A program made the position numbers and the translations under genes. Of a stretch of 64,000 nucleotides of DNA, positions 52,587 through 61,886 are shown in pieces (within the stretch, counting starts at the first letter, position 1; each line of letters begins with the position of its first letter). Where the stretch lies: contig CAWIKX010000022.1 in NCBI GenBank assembly GCA_963836695.1, positions 41,214-105,213 of the forward strand. Direction: 5' to 3'. The stretch is from Roseiarcus sp963836695. Its GTDB lineage: Bacteria > Pseudomonadota > Alphaproteobacteria > Rhizobiales > Beijerinckiaceae. The notes below the pieces were generated by a model. That model worked only from the letters and a program-made list of their open reading frames with translations. It did not search any database and was not told the DNA's origin.

Positions 52587-54452
52587 CTAGCCGCCCGCGG
52601 CCTTCTTGTGCGGCCGTCGGTCCGGCAAACTGGCCGTTGGCTGTCCCGCGGCAGGTGGACGCCGCGTTCTGAAATAGGCGATCCGAGTGTCCTCGGCGTT
52701 CCGGGAGGCGCGGCGTATGTGGAGAAGATCCTTGCGGGAGACGAGCCCGACAAGGCGCATCGCGCCGCGCTCGACGATCGCCACGCGGCCGACGCCCTCG
52801 GCGGCCATGCGGTCGGCGAGTTGAGCCACGGTCTCGTCGGCATATCCGACGATCAGAGCTTCGTCGGACAGCCGATCGGAGAGGGTGTCTTCATCCGTTG
52901 GCGCTTCCTGTCTCCATCGCAGAATGTCGGCCCGGCTCGCCATTCCAACCACCCGTCCGTTCTCGTTCTCGATCGGATAGGATTTGTGGCGGGGTTCGTC
53001 GGCGGAGAAGAACGCGATCGCGTCCTCGAGGCGCATATGTCCCGGAAGCGTGTCGACCGTGCGCACCATGACATCGCCGACCAGCAGAAGCTCGAACGGA
53101 TCAACGCTGTACTCGCGAACGATATGTTGGCCTTTGCGCGCAATCTTCTCTGTCAGGATCGACCGCTTGAGCATGAGCACGGTCACCCCATACGCCGCGC
53201 CGGTCGCGATCAGGAGCGGCGTGAGAAGGGTGAAATCGCCGGTCAGCTCGGCGGCGAACAGCACGGCGGTCAAGGGAGACCGCATCGTCCCGCCCATCAT
53301 CGCCGCCATGCCGAGCAACGCCCAAGCGCCGGAGTCGCCAGGGAGAAATTGCCCCTCAAGCCATCCGAGGCAGCCGCCGAATATGAGCAGAGGCGCGAGC
53401 ACCCCGCCGGAGGTTCCCGAGGCCAGCGCGACAATCCAGATGATCGACTTGACGACGAGGATGAGCGCGACTGCTTTGGCGGTCACATGCCCGGCAAGAA
53501 GATCGGCGATCACGGCATAGCCGACGCCAAGCGCCCTTGGCTCGAGCAAACCGCCGAGACCGACGGCAAGGCCGCCGAGCGCCGGCCACCACATCCAGTG
53601 GATCGGCAAGCGGCCGAAGAGATCTTCGGCCTTGTACAGGAGCCCGGTCAGCAGCCCCGATTGAAGTCCCGCGACGACGCCGACGCCGACGCAAATGAGA
53701 AGTCCCCAGCCCGAAAGGGCGAGCGTTCCAGAGAACGGAAACAGCGGTCCCGATCCGATCACGAACATTCGCAACGCGGCCGCGACCACGCAGGCCGTGA
53801 CAACCGGGAGGAGGCTTCTCGGCTTCCATTCAAAAAGGAGCAACTCGACCGCAAGCACGACCGCGGCGACCGGCGTACCGAAGATCGCCGTCATCCCGGC
53901 CGCCGCGCCGGCGACCAGCAGGGTCTTGCGTTCCGCGGCGCTCAGGCTGAAGCATTGGGCAAACAGCGAGCCTATGGCGCCGCCCGTCATGATGATCGGA
54001 CCTTCGGCGCCGAACGGACCGCCCGTGCCGATCGAAATGGCGGAGGACAGCGGCTTGAGGACAGCGACCTTGGGGGACATCCGGCTTTGGCCGATCAGAA
54101 TCGCTTCGATTGCCTCCGGAATTCCGTGTCCGCGGATCTTCTCTGAGCCGAAGCGAGCCATCAGCCCGATCGCAAGGCCACCTACCGCCGGCGCGGCGAC
54201 CATCAGCCAGTTCCTCGGGGCGTTCGCGAGCGAGACCGACTGGAAGCTGACGGTGTGGAACCAGACCAGGTTGGTGACGAACGCGATGGCGCGCAGCAGC
54301 ATCCAGGCTGAGGCGACGCCGCCCGCGCCGACCAGCACAGCCATGCCGATAAGAATTAGGACGCGCCGGTCCGTGGTGAAATCTCCTAGCCTTTGCAAAG
54401 GGCTAGCTGAATGATGACGATGCAAGGGGAGCCTCTTTGGAGCGCGCTTCAA
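52587..54452 (-). CDS. ClC-family chloride transporter with CBS domains
   Basis: 621 residues. The ClC membrane core (about 30-440) shows the three selectivity motifs: KIRGHGIPEA (GxGIP), GGPFGAEGPIIM (GxEGP with the gating Glu) and SGTSGGVLAPLLI. Two CBS domains fill the C-terminus (from ~455: LVGDVMVRTVDTLPGH; VAQLADRMAAEGVGRVAIV) and may sense nucleotides. Divergently arranged from a MarR regulator, with inverted repeats between. Confidence 0.93.
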   Translation of the reverse strand: MKRAPKRLPLHRHHSASPLQRLGDFTTDRRVLILIGMAVLVGAGGVASAWMLLRAIAFVTNLVWFHTVSFQSVSLANAPRNWLMVAAPAVGGLAIGLMARFGSEKIRGHGIPEAIEAILIGQSRMSPKVAVLKPLSSAISIGTGGPFGAEGPIIMTGGAIGSLFAQCFSLSAAERKTLLVAGAAAGMTAIFGTPVAAVVLAVELLLFEWKPRSLLPVVTACVVAAALRMFVIGSGPLFPFSGTLALSGWGLLICVGVGVVAGLQSGLLTGLLYKAEDLFGRLPIHWMWWPALGGLAVGLGGLLEPRALGVGYAVIADLLAGHVTAKAVALILVVKSIIWIVALASGTSGGVLAPLLIFGGCLGWLEGQFLPGDSGAWALLGMAAMMGGTMRSPLTAVLFAAELTGDFTLLTPLLIATGAAYGVTVLMLKRSILTEKIARKGQHIVREYSVDPFELLLVGDVMVRTVDTLPGHMRLEDAIAFFSADEPRHKSYPIENENGRVVGMASRADILRWRQEAPTDEDTLSDRLSDEALIVGYADETVAQLADRMAAEGVGRVAIVERGAMRLVGLVSRKDLLHIRRASRNAEDTRIAYFRTRRPPAAGQPTASLPDRRPHKKAAGG

Positions 54453-54460
54453 CGCTCATA

Positions 54461-54492
54461 TTGCGTCGCAACAGGATGATATCGCAATGCGA
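54461..54492. promoter_or_regulatory. Candidate operator between clc and marR genes
   Basis: Two neighbouring dyads: TTGCGTCGCAA (54461-54471) and TCGCAATGCGA (54482-54492), centres about 21 bases (two helical turns) apart. They lie between two divergent genes, one a MarR regulator. Autoregulation through these sites is inferred. Confidence 0.45.
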
Positions 54493-54530
54493 ATAAATCG
54501 TGCCACGATAAAAATCAATAGGGGCACCGC

Positions 54531-54998
54531 GTGACTGAAAAGCGTCCCAGCCTGGAGGGCACAGCCTCTAAATTGGAAGACCGCGACTACGCCGCGCTGG
54601 CGTCGTTTAGGCGCTCACTGCGAGTATTTCTGGCGTTCAGCGCCGACGCGGCCCGCGAGGCCGGGCTCACCGCGCAGCAACATCAGGCGATCCTCGCCAT
54701 TCGTGGTTTGGCGCCGGCTGGCGAGGTGACGGTCAACGATCTGGCTGATCAACTTTTGTTGAAGCCGCAAACGACCGTCGAACTGGTCGACCGTTTGGAA
54801 GAGGCGGGGCTCGTTCAGCGCAAACGCGACGCTAAAGATCGGCGCCGCGTTCTTCTGACTCTCACCGCCCGGGCGGAAATCGCGCTGGCGCCCCTATCGA
54901 AGGCGCACCTTGCCCAGATAGGCCGCGACGCGCGGCAGTTGATCGAGTTGCTGGAGGCAATGCTGGAGCATTCGCGACGGGGAGCGTCCCGGACCTGA
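54531..54998 (+). CDS. MarR-family transcriptional regulator
   Basis: 155 residues from GTG 54531. Winged helix in the middle: GLTAQQHQAILAIRG, DLADQLLLKPQTTVELVDRL (recognition helix) and the wing RKRDAKDRRRVLLTLT with the typical D-x-R-R. Flanking helices form the dimer. Divergent from the ClC gene, its likely target. Confidence 0.92.
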   Translation: MTEKRPSLEGTASKLEDRDYAALASFRRSLRVFLAFSADAAREAGLTAQQHQAILAIRGLAPAGEVTVNDLADQLLLKPQTTVELVDRLEEAGLVQRKRDAKDRRRVLLTLTARAEIALAPLSKAHLAQIGRDARQLIELLEAMLEHSRRGASRT

Positions 54999-55240
54999 TG
55001 TGCGGCGAGGCCGTCCTGGCCGGGCTTGACCGGCCTTCAACGGCGCGCCGTTCGGCGCCCATTCTGAAGCTCAGGCTTGGCAATTACCCGATCGCCCTAT
55101 TTCCCCCAGCGTTCTGAAGCTCTTGCTCCAATTAAATTGACTTTGAAAGATCCCGTTCGCATCCTCCGGACGGCGAGAACAGGCCGCAGCCGGCGCCGAC
55201 CGGCGGCCCCAGCCGGACCAAGCGCAGGGAGAAATGACCG

Positions 55241-56068
55241 GTGGACGTTCGGTTCGCTTACCAGACCAATTGCTGGGGCCCGCTGGGCGGCGCCGCGGTC
55301 GGCGTCACTTCGATAGGCCGGCTTACCTATGTGACCTACGGCGATATCGGCCGGGCGATCGCGGAAATCGCCGCCGTTGGCTATCACGGCGTCGAGCTCT
55401 TCGACGGCAACCTTGTGGATTATCCAGGTGGCGCGAAGGCGCTCCGGACCGCGCTCGAAGGCGCCGGGGTCAAGCTCGTCGCCGCCTATTCCGGCGCGAA
55501 CTTCATCTTTCCCGACATTCTCGATGAGGAGCTTGGCCGAATAGCCCGCGTCGCCGACGCCGCGGCGCATCTCTCCGCCGAGCATCTCGTCATCGGCGGC
55601 GGCGCGAAGCGCCTCAACGGCGCCGCCCCTGGCGACTACGAGCGTCTTGCGGAAGGCCTGGACAAGGCCGCCGCGCTCGCCAAGGCGCGCGGTCTCACCG
55701 CCCATTACCATCCGCATCTCTCGACCATCGTCGAAGGTCCAGCGGAGGTCGACCGAATCTTCTCGCTGAGCTCGATCGGCTTCTGCCCGGACACCGCCCA
55801 TCTCGCGGCGGCGGGCGGCGATGTTCCGGCGATGATCAAGAAGCATCGGGCGCGGATTTCTTATGTGCATCTCAAGGGCCTGCGCCGCGAGCCGTTCGCA
55901 TTCACCCCGCTCGACGAGGGCGACCTCGACAATGCGGCAGTGATCCGTGCGCTCATGGAGAAGAGTTATCGCGGTTGGATAGCCGCGGAGCTTGACGCCT
56001 GGCCCGATCCCCCGGGCGGAGCGGCGCGAAGTCTCGCTTTCCTGAGGCGGAACACCGTCGGCGCCTGA
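55241..56068 (+). CDS. Sugar phosphate isomerase/epimerase-like TIM-barrel (IolE-like)
   Basis: 275 residues from GTG 55241, preceded by AGGGAGAA. Xylose-isomerase-like barrel: FAYQTNCWG at the start, GYHGVELFDGN, AHYHPHLSTIVEG (metal His), GFCPDTAHL (Asp/His) and YVHLKGL. The relatives include inosose dehydratase and sugar epimerases; the substrate is unknown. It stands alone before the right copy of the long direct repeat. Confidence 0.85.
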   Translation: MDVRFAYQTNCWGPLGGAAVGVTSIGRLTYVTYGDIGRAIAEIAAVGYHGVELFDGNLVDYPGGAKALRTALEGAGVKLVAAYSGANFIFPDILDEELGRIARVADAAAHLSAEHLVIGGGAKRLNGAAPGDYERLAEGLDKAAALAKARGLTAHYHPHLSTIVEGPAEVDRIFSLSSIGFCPDTAHLAAAGGDVPAMIKKHRARISYVHLKGLRREPFAFTPLDEGDLDNAAVIRALMEKSYRGWIAAELDAWPDPPGGAARSLAFLRRNTVGA

Positions 56069-56410
56069 GCGCCGGATCTGTCCTCGAACAATCGGTTCCC
56101 GAAAGCCGAAGCTCGTGCTATATGTATCTCGTCGGAATAGCGGACCGCGGGGTTTTTGGCGTGGAGGCGAGGATGGAGCAGAGGCGTTCAGGCCATCGCG
56201 CATATCGCTCCTGCGCGCGGGACGGATTGTTTTCATTACATCGGCTGTAACCTATTGAGAAGTTTCGATTCGGAAAAATAAACGCTAGTAACCGCTAGTA
56301 CTTTTACTAGCGCTTAAGCGCGTTTAGGAGGCGTTTATGCGCGTTTATTGACGTTTGCTCGCGCGGGGGTCTGCGATCGGCGAGCCCGCCTAAGCAAGGG
56401 AGGAGGACTC
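56069..56410. other. Intergenic region with the right repeat copy
   Basis: No gene. Contains the right copy of the 86-bp repeat (56246-56331), then further CGTTTA/GCGTTTA-rich sequence to about 56355, and the strong ribosome site GGGAGGAGGA just before 56411. Confidence 0.6.
56246..56331. repeat. Direct repeat, right copy, flanking the catabolic region
   Basis: Same orientation as 25307-25392, ungapped. The dyad TAAACGCTAGTAAC / TTTACTAGCGCTTA has two mismatched positions here, while the central spacer keeps CGCTAGTACT. Additional GCGTTTA-like words continue downstream (GCGTTTAGGAGGCGTTTATG). Confidence 0.7.
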
Positions 56411-57034
56411 GTGGCAAGCGACATGTTCTTCGACGCGCATCAGCGCGCGACGGTCGAGGCCGCCATGGCGCGGATGATCCCGACCGATCACGAGCCCGGC
56501 GCCAGGGAGGCCGGCACGATCGACTTCGTCGACCGCTACCTGTCCGGTGTCGAGTTCATCTACGCCAAACCCGACGGCAGCGGCTTCGAGACCCTGACCG
56601 GCAAGCGGGCCGAGGCCTGGAGGCAGCGCATCGATGTCCTGCGCAAGACCTATGTCGAGGGCATCGCTGCCGTTGACGCGCTCGCCAGGGAGATGTTCCG
56701 CGCCGAGTTCCGCTCGCTGAACGAAGCCCAGCAGGACGAGACCTTGTCTGCGCTCGAACGCCGGCAGGCGGGCGGCCTCGGCGAGGGCCCGGCGCTGCAG
56801 CAAACGCTGACCGAAACCGAGCTCAGCTTCGTGCCGCTCCTGGCGATGCATACGCGGCAGGGCTTCTACTCGGACAGCGTTTACGGGGGTAACAAAGGCC
56901 AAGCCGGCTGGAAGGTCATTGGCTTCCCCGGACCTTCGTCGCTCATGGAGGTGTTCACCGGCCGCTACAGCACGCTCAAGTGGTTCGCCGAAGGCGAGGA
57001 ACAAAAGCATCGAGAGGCCAATCGTGCCGAATAA
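56411..57034 (+). CDS. Gluconate 2-dehydrogenase subunit 3-family protein
   Basis: 207 residues from GTG 56411, with AGGAGGA just upstream; the longer frame from 56348 lacks support. Family blocks: FFDAHQRATVEAAMARMIPTD, AGTIDFVDRYL, and HTRQGFYSDSVYGGNKGQ, GWKVIGFPGP near the end. It is the small subunit of membrane-bound flavin dehydrogenases and assists export or assembly of the GMC subunit. The stop overlaps the GMC gene start by 11 bp. No Tat signal is evident at its N-terminus. Confidence 0.88.
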   Translation: MASDMFFDAHQRATVEAAMARMIPTDHEPGAREAGTIDFVDRYLSGVEFIYAKPDGSGFETLTGKRAEAWRQRIDVLRKTYVEGIAAVDALAREMFRAEFRSLNEAQQDETLSALERRQAGGLGEGPALQQTLTETELSFVPLLAMHTRQGFYSDSVYGGNKGQAGWKVIGFPGPSSLMEVFTGRYSTLKWFAEGEEQKHREANRAE

Positions 57035-58659
57035 GGCCAAGCCTGCGCGCGCCGAAGCGTGCATCATCGGGGCCGGCGCCTCCGGCGCGACTCTCGCCAA
57101 GCTGCTCACCGAAAGCGGCGTCAAGGTCGTCGGCCTGGAAAAGGGACCATGGCGCGACCGTGAGACTTTCGGCGGTGACGAACTCGCGAACGTCAATCGT
57201 TACAATCTTTGGCCTGACCCGCTGCTCAATCCGCGCACGACCCGCGCGACCGCCGCCGACAAGGCGCGCGTGGAACTCTTCTGCCCGGTGCCGCAGATGG
57301 TCGGCGGCGGCACGGTGCACTGGCAGGGCTGGCTGCCGCGCTTCACGCCGAACGACTTCCGCCTGCGCACGATCGCAGGCGAGCTCAAGGGAACGACCCT
57401 TGCCGACTGGCCGATCGCCTATGGCGAGCTCGAACCCTATTACGCCAAGGTCGAATGGGCCTTCGGCGTTTCAGGTCAGGCGGGCGCGAACTGGTTCGAG
57501 GGGCCGAGGAGCCGAGACTACCCATGTCCACCCTTGCCCGTCTCCCGGTATGCCGAGAAATTCAACAAGGGCTGCGCCGCCCTGGGCTGGAACGCGTTTC
57601 CGATGCCCCAGGCCGCGCTGTCGCGCGCCCATAATGGACGCAAGCCGACCGTCATCAGCGCCTTCGCGCAGCAACATGGAGACCCGACGGGCACGAGGTC
57701 GAGCGCTCTCAACGTCTTCGTGCCAGATGCAGTCAAGACCGGCCGTTTCGACCTTCGCCCCGACGCCTATGTGCGCGAGCTTGCGCTCGAACTCGACTGG
57801 GAGGATCAAGGCTGCCGTCTACGAGGATGCCGATGGGGACCTAATCGAGCAGGAGGCGGATCTCTTCTTCCTGGCTTGCGGCGCCGTCGAATCGGCGCGC
57901 CTCCTGCTCCTTTCCAAGTCGGGTCGCTTCCCGAACGGGCTTGCCAACGGTTCGGATCTCGTGGGCCGCAATGTGACCTTTCACGAATACAGCGCCGCCG
58001 TTGGAACGTTCGACGATCCAATCTATGCCTGGGCGGGTGGCGGCTATGTCAGCGCGTCGACCTTTCAGTTTTACGAGCACGATTCGTCGCGCGGTTTTGT
58101 CAGCGGTGGCCACGTCGCCTGCGCCGGCGTCGGCATTCCCTTGCCAATCAACTGGCGCCTGCCCGATGCGCCCGCCTGGGGCGCCGCCGCGAAGGAGAAC
58201 GACCGCGACCATTTCAACCATACGATGGCGGTCGCAATGGTCCTGCACGACATGCCCCGTCACGACAACCGGGTCGAGCTCGACGACAAAATCAAGGACG
58301 CATGGGGGTTACCGGTCGCCCGCATCACGACGGAAGCGCACGAGAACGATCTCCGCCAGGGCCGCTTCCTCATCGATCGCGGGGCCGACATCCTGGAGGC
58401 GGCCGGCGCGAAGCGGGTGCAGAAGGTCTATGCCGATCGCGTCACCGGCAACTGCTCCCACCAGCACGGCACGGCTCGCATGGGCGACGATCCCGCGAAG
58501 TCGGTCGTCAACCGGTGGTGCCGTGCGCACGAGGTCGACAACCTTTATGTTGTCGACGGCTCCCCATTCCCGACCGCGACCGGCGCCAATCCCACTCTGA
58601 CCATCATGGCCAATGCTTGGCGGGTGGCGGAGAATGTCATCAAGGAACGGGGAAGGTAG
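57024..58659 (+). CDS. GMC-family flavin oxidoreductase (frameshift near 57800)
   Basis: Starts at GTG 57024. The first frame has the FAD motif ACIIGAGASGATLAKLL, GGGTVHWQGW and continues to ELALELDW. The rest, TGRIKAAVYEDADGDLI, LACGAVESARLLLLS and the C-terminal catalytic region NCSHQHGTARMG and GSPFPTATGANPTLTI, is in the next frame, ending at 58659. One extra base around 57795-57802 explains it. Corrected length ~545. It pairs with the subunit-3 gene as a sugar or alcohol dehydrogenase. The usual cytochrome c subunit is not adjacent. Confidence 0.83.
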
Positions 58660-58704
58660 ATGGAGGCAACCAGTGCAGATTGCCTTACGCCCGCCCCGCT
58701 GCGG

Positions 58705-59676
58705 TCAGATCTCGATGCCGTAGAACCGTCCGGCGACGCCGTTGAACAGAGCCGTTTTTTCGTCGGCGGAAGCGCCGTTGGCGATGCGCTTGAACGCGTT
58801 CCAAATGTTGCGGTAGCTCGACGACACGCGGTCGACCGGGAAATTGCTCTCGAGCATGCATCGCTGGACCCCGAATGCCGCGATGCAGGTCTCGAACCAA
58901 GGTCGCCAGGCTTGCGCCAAGCCCTCGGAAGGGTAGGGCTGCTGGCGGGTCTCGAAGCCAAAGCCGCAAAGCGGCATGCCGAGACCGCCGAGCTTCACAT
59001 GCATGTTGGGATAGCGGGCGAGCGCCTTGATGTCTCGCGTCCAGGCCGCTTTCACCTCGTCTTGCCGGGAAGCATAGGCGCCGATGCCGACCCTCCCACC
59101 GATGTGGTTCAGCGCGACCTTGGCCTCCGGATGATGCTCCATGAGATTGATCAAGTCGGGCAGCTGCGAGTGATAGAGCCACGCGTCGAAGCTGAGCCCG
59201 CGGCGTTGAACACTGGCGAATCCTTTGCGGAAAGCGGGATCGCGAAGATGCCCCGGCGAATTGTGGAGCCGCACCTGCGGATCATGGGTGGCGAGCTGAC
59301 GGATGCCGCGAAAGCGGTCGCCGGCGGCGCGTGTCATGGCTTCCAGCACCGGCTCAACCGCTTCGCCGAGCCGGAGGTCTGCGAAGCCGATGATGCCGGC
59401 GCAGAGATGTGCGCGCCCATAGACGCCGCTCGCGCTCATCGCCGCGACGCCGTTCACGAATTCGACTTCGCCAACCGCCTTCATCGCCTCGAGACCGCTC
59501 GCGCGATACATAGCGCCGCACTCGATGAAGACCGTCGCGAGGACGTTATGTCCGCTGTTCACGTCGCGCAGCAGCTCATCGAGCAGATAACGCCCGCGCG
59601 CGTCATCCCACAGGTGGTGGTGGGGGTCGATGATTGGCAGATCGGGGTCGAGGACGGGTTCGAGCTCGGTCGTCAC
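58705..59676 (-). CDS. Amidohydrolase (COG3618 family)
   Basis: 323 residues. Barrel metal site IIDPHHHLWDD, KVALNHIGGRVG (His on the barrel), MLESNFPVDR (strand 8) and family blocks DRFRGIRQLATHDP and RRGLSFDAWLYHSQLPDL. Likely a lactonase or a related C-O/C-N hydrolase. A second member of the family lies at 44554-45444. Convergent with the GMC gene and just downstream of the SMP-30 gene on the minus strand. Confidence 0.87.
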   Translation of the reverse strand: MTTELEPVLDPDLPIIDPHHHLWDDARGRYLLDELLRDVNSGHNVLATVFIECGAMYRASGLEAMKAVGEVEFVNGVAAMSASGVYGRAHLCAGIIGFADLRLGEAVEPVLEAMTRAAGDRFRGIRQLATHDPQVRLHNSPGHLRDPAFRKGFASVQRRGLSFDAWLYHSQLPDLINLMEHHPEAKVALNHIGGRVGIGAYASRQDEVKAAWTRDIKALARYPNMHVKLGGLGMPLCGFGFETRQQPYPSEGLAQAWRPWFETCIAAFGVQRCMLESNFPVDRVSSSYRNIWNAFKRIANGASADEKTALFNGVAGRFYGIEI

Positions 59677-59743
59677 GGGATGACAAGTCCTTCTGCGTTT
59701 TAGGGAGGTCGGCCTGAGCGTGCACGGGAGCGCGCGAACGTAT

Positions 59744-60644
59744 TTACCAAGCCGTCAAACCCGGGATCTCAACGCGACGACTATAGAGCGACGAGGTGCA
59801 GCAGAGATAAAGCGTCCGGCGATCCGGGTCGCCCCAGTTGAAATTGGCGCATATTTCCGGGGTCTTGACGACCGCGATCTGCCGCGCGTCCGGACCGAAT
59901 ACATGGACGCCGTCGGGGCCGCAAGAATAGACATTCCCCTGACTGTCGATCTTCAATCCGTCAGGGACGCCATCGCCCTCGCCCAATACATCGGCCCAAA
60001 CCTTGCCGCCGAATAGCTCGTCGTCCACGATCGAAAAGCGACGGATGTGACCACGCGCAGTGTCGCTGACAAACAGCGTCTTCTCGTCCAGGGACAGGCA
60101 GAGCCCGTTCGGCCTGTCGAAATCGTCGGCCAGCCGATCAATCGAGCCGTCTCGCGGATCGACGCGGTATACGCCCTGCACCGGCTGTAACTGTGGGCGC
60201 GGAATGCCGGCGCCCAGGGTCGGACCGGAGCCCTCCGCGCGCCCGTAGGGCGGATCGGTGAAGTAGAGCCGTCCCTGGCGGTCCTCGACGATATCATTGG
60301 GGCTATTCAGCTCCAGCCCGTCGTAGTGGCTCGCGATCACGGTGAGCTTCCCGTCTTGCTCTTCGCGGACGACGCGGCTCGTGCCGTGCTCGCAGCTGAC
60401 CAGCCGATGCTGGCGATTCGAACACGTTGCCGTTCGTCAGGTTGCTGGGCTCGCGATAAAGGGCAACCTGTTCCGTTGACGGATCGAAGCGATACAGGCG
60501 GTTGCTCGGAATGTCGCTGAAGATCACGACCCGATCGTCGCCGCGCCAGACCGCTCCTTCCGTGAATCGAAAGCCCGTCGCGCGCTTGCGAAGCGGCTCA
60601 TCGCCCAAGATCCGAATTGACTCACTCCCACCCACAGCATCCAT
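59744..60644 (-). CDS. SMP-30/gluconolactonase-family lactonase (frameshift near 60417)
   Basis: The first frame (60644 down to ~60417) has FRFTEGAVWRGDDRVVIFSD and SNLTNGNVF. It continues in the next frame as RQHRLVSCEHGTSRVV, ASHYDGLELNSPNDIVED, FDRPNGLCLSLDEKTLFV and VPDGLKIDSQGNVY to 59744. One extra base in TTCGAATCGCC joins them as NVFDRQHRLVSCEH, which parallels the intact paralogue at 46354. Corrected length ~300, a normal single-domain SMP-30 with its metal residues intact. Ribosome site GGAGGGCGAG precedes ATG 60644. Confidence 0.82.
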
Positions 60645-60863
60645 TTCTCGCCCTCCATTTGCGTCTCATTACACCAACGCGGCGCACTATCGTGCGAGCG
60701 CGCTTTGTAGTCGGCTCGCGCTAGCTCGATCCAAATCGATTGCCGGTCATGAGGCGAATGTTTATCCTGATAACGCGCATCGGCAAGATCGGGCATTTAT
60801 TGAAAGCCCGAAGCCTTGCATCGGACTATAGTCCCGGCAATTACGCTCAGACTTCAGGATTCG

Positions 60864-61886
60864 ATGACAGAGCCACAGGCGAGCCGACACTCCGCGTTTG
60901 AAAATGCTTTGGCCGAACTCCGCGCCGGAAGGATCGACGGCGCGGCGGCTGCGTGCGACCTGATCCTAGATCTGGCGCCGCAGGATCCGGCGGCGCATCA
61001 ACTGGCGGCGGCCATCGCGCTGCGCCGGGGGCGCCTTGAGGACGCGGCGCGCTGGGCCGAGTCGAGTCTGAGCTTGCGCCCTAATCATTCACCCACGTTG
61101 ATCTTGGCGGCGCGTGTGGCGCGCGCGATGGGAGATCTTGCGCAAGCGGGAATACGGTTGGAGCGCGCCGAGCGATTGGCTCCTGATCGGCCAGAGCCTG
61201 CCTTCCTCGCTTGCGTGACGCTCATCGAATCCGGCGATGAGACGGCGCGGTCGGTTCTCGAAGACCTGCTCGTGCGTTTTCCGAACTTTGTCGAGGGTTG
61301 GCGCGAGATCGCGGAGGCGCTCCGCAAAGCAGGCCATCTCAAGACCGCCGTGGTCGCCTTCGCGCGGGCGGCTGAATCTTCGTCGGAACCCATGGACCAC
61401 GCGCGATTTGGCGCGGCGCTGCAGGCGATAGATCAGCCGCGTGAGGCGCTCGCCGCTTTTCGGCGAGCGCTCGAGGCTGCCCCTGATCTCGTCGAAGTTA
61501 GAGTGGCGCTTGGAGCGTGCTTGAGACAAACGGGCGAAGCGCAAGCGGCCCGCGTTGAGCTCGAGCGAGCCCTAAAACTTCGACCGGGCGACGGCCACGC
61601 TTGGTTTGCGCTTGGATTGGTCTGCGAAGACCTGCGCGATACGCCAGGCGCGATCCACGCCTATCGCCGAAGTATCGAGGCGCAGCCGGACACTCCCGAA
61701 GTCCATGTGAACCTGGGACTCAATTTGCAACACGCCGGCGATCTCGACGCAGCAATGGATTCCTATCGACACGCGATACGTCTCCGGCCTGATACGTTCG
61801 CCCGCATCGCGCAAGCCCTGACGTCAGCCAAGAAAGGCCGCCTCTGGCTTAACTCAGCCGGACTGCGGCGCGTGCTTGAGGCCTGA
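60864..61886 (+). CDS. Tetratricopeptide-repeat protein
   Basis: 340 residues from ATG 60864, with AGGA just upstream. Almost all of it consists of about nine TPR units of 34 residues (e.g. PAAHQLAAAIALRRGRLEDAARWAE; GHAWFALGLVCEDLRDTPGAIHAYR; VHVNLGLNLQHAGDLDAAMDSYR). There is no signal peptide or catalytic domain, so it is a cytoplasmic scaffold of unknown partner. Its 3' end overlaps the convergent gene by 33 bp. A palindrome GGACTATAGTCC (60823-60834) lies in its leader. Confidence 0.88.
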   Translation: MTEPQASRHSAFENALAELRAGRIDGAAAACDLILDLAPQDPAAHQLAAAIALRRGRLEDAARWAESSLSLRPNHSPTLILAARVARAMGDLAQAGIRLERAERLAPDRPEPAFLACVTLIESGDETARSVLEDLLVRFPNFVEGWREIAEALRKAGHLKTAVVAFARAAESSSEPMDHARFGAALQAIDQPREALAAFRRALEAAPDLVEVRVALGACLRQTGEAQAARVELERALKLRPGDGHAWFALGLVCEDLRDTPGAIHAYRRSIEAQPDTPEVHVNLGLNLQHAGDLDAAMDSYRHAIRLRPDTFARIAQALTSAKKGRLWLNSAGLRRVLEA

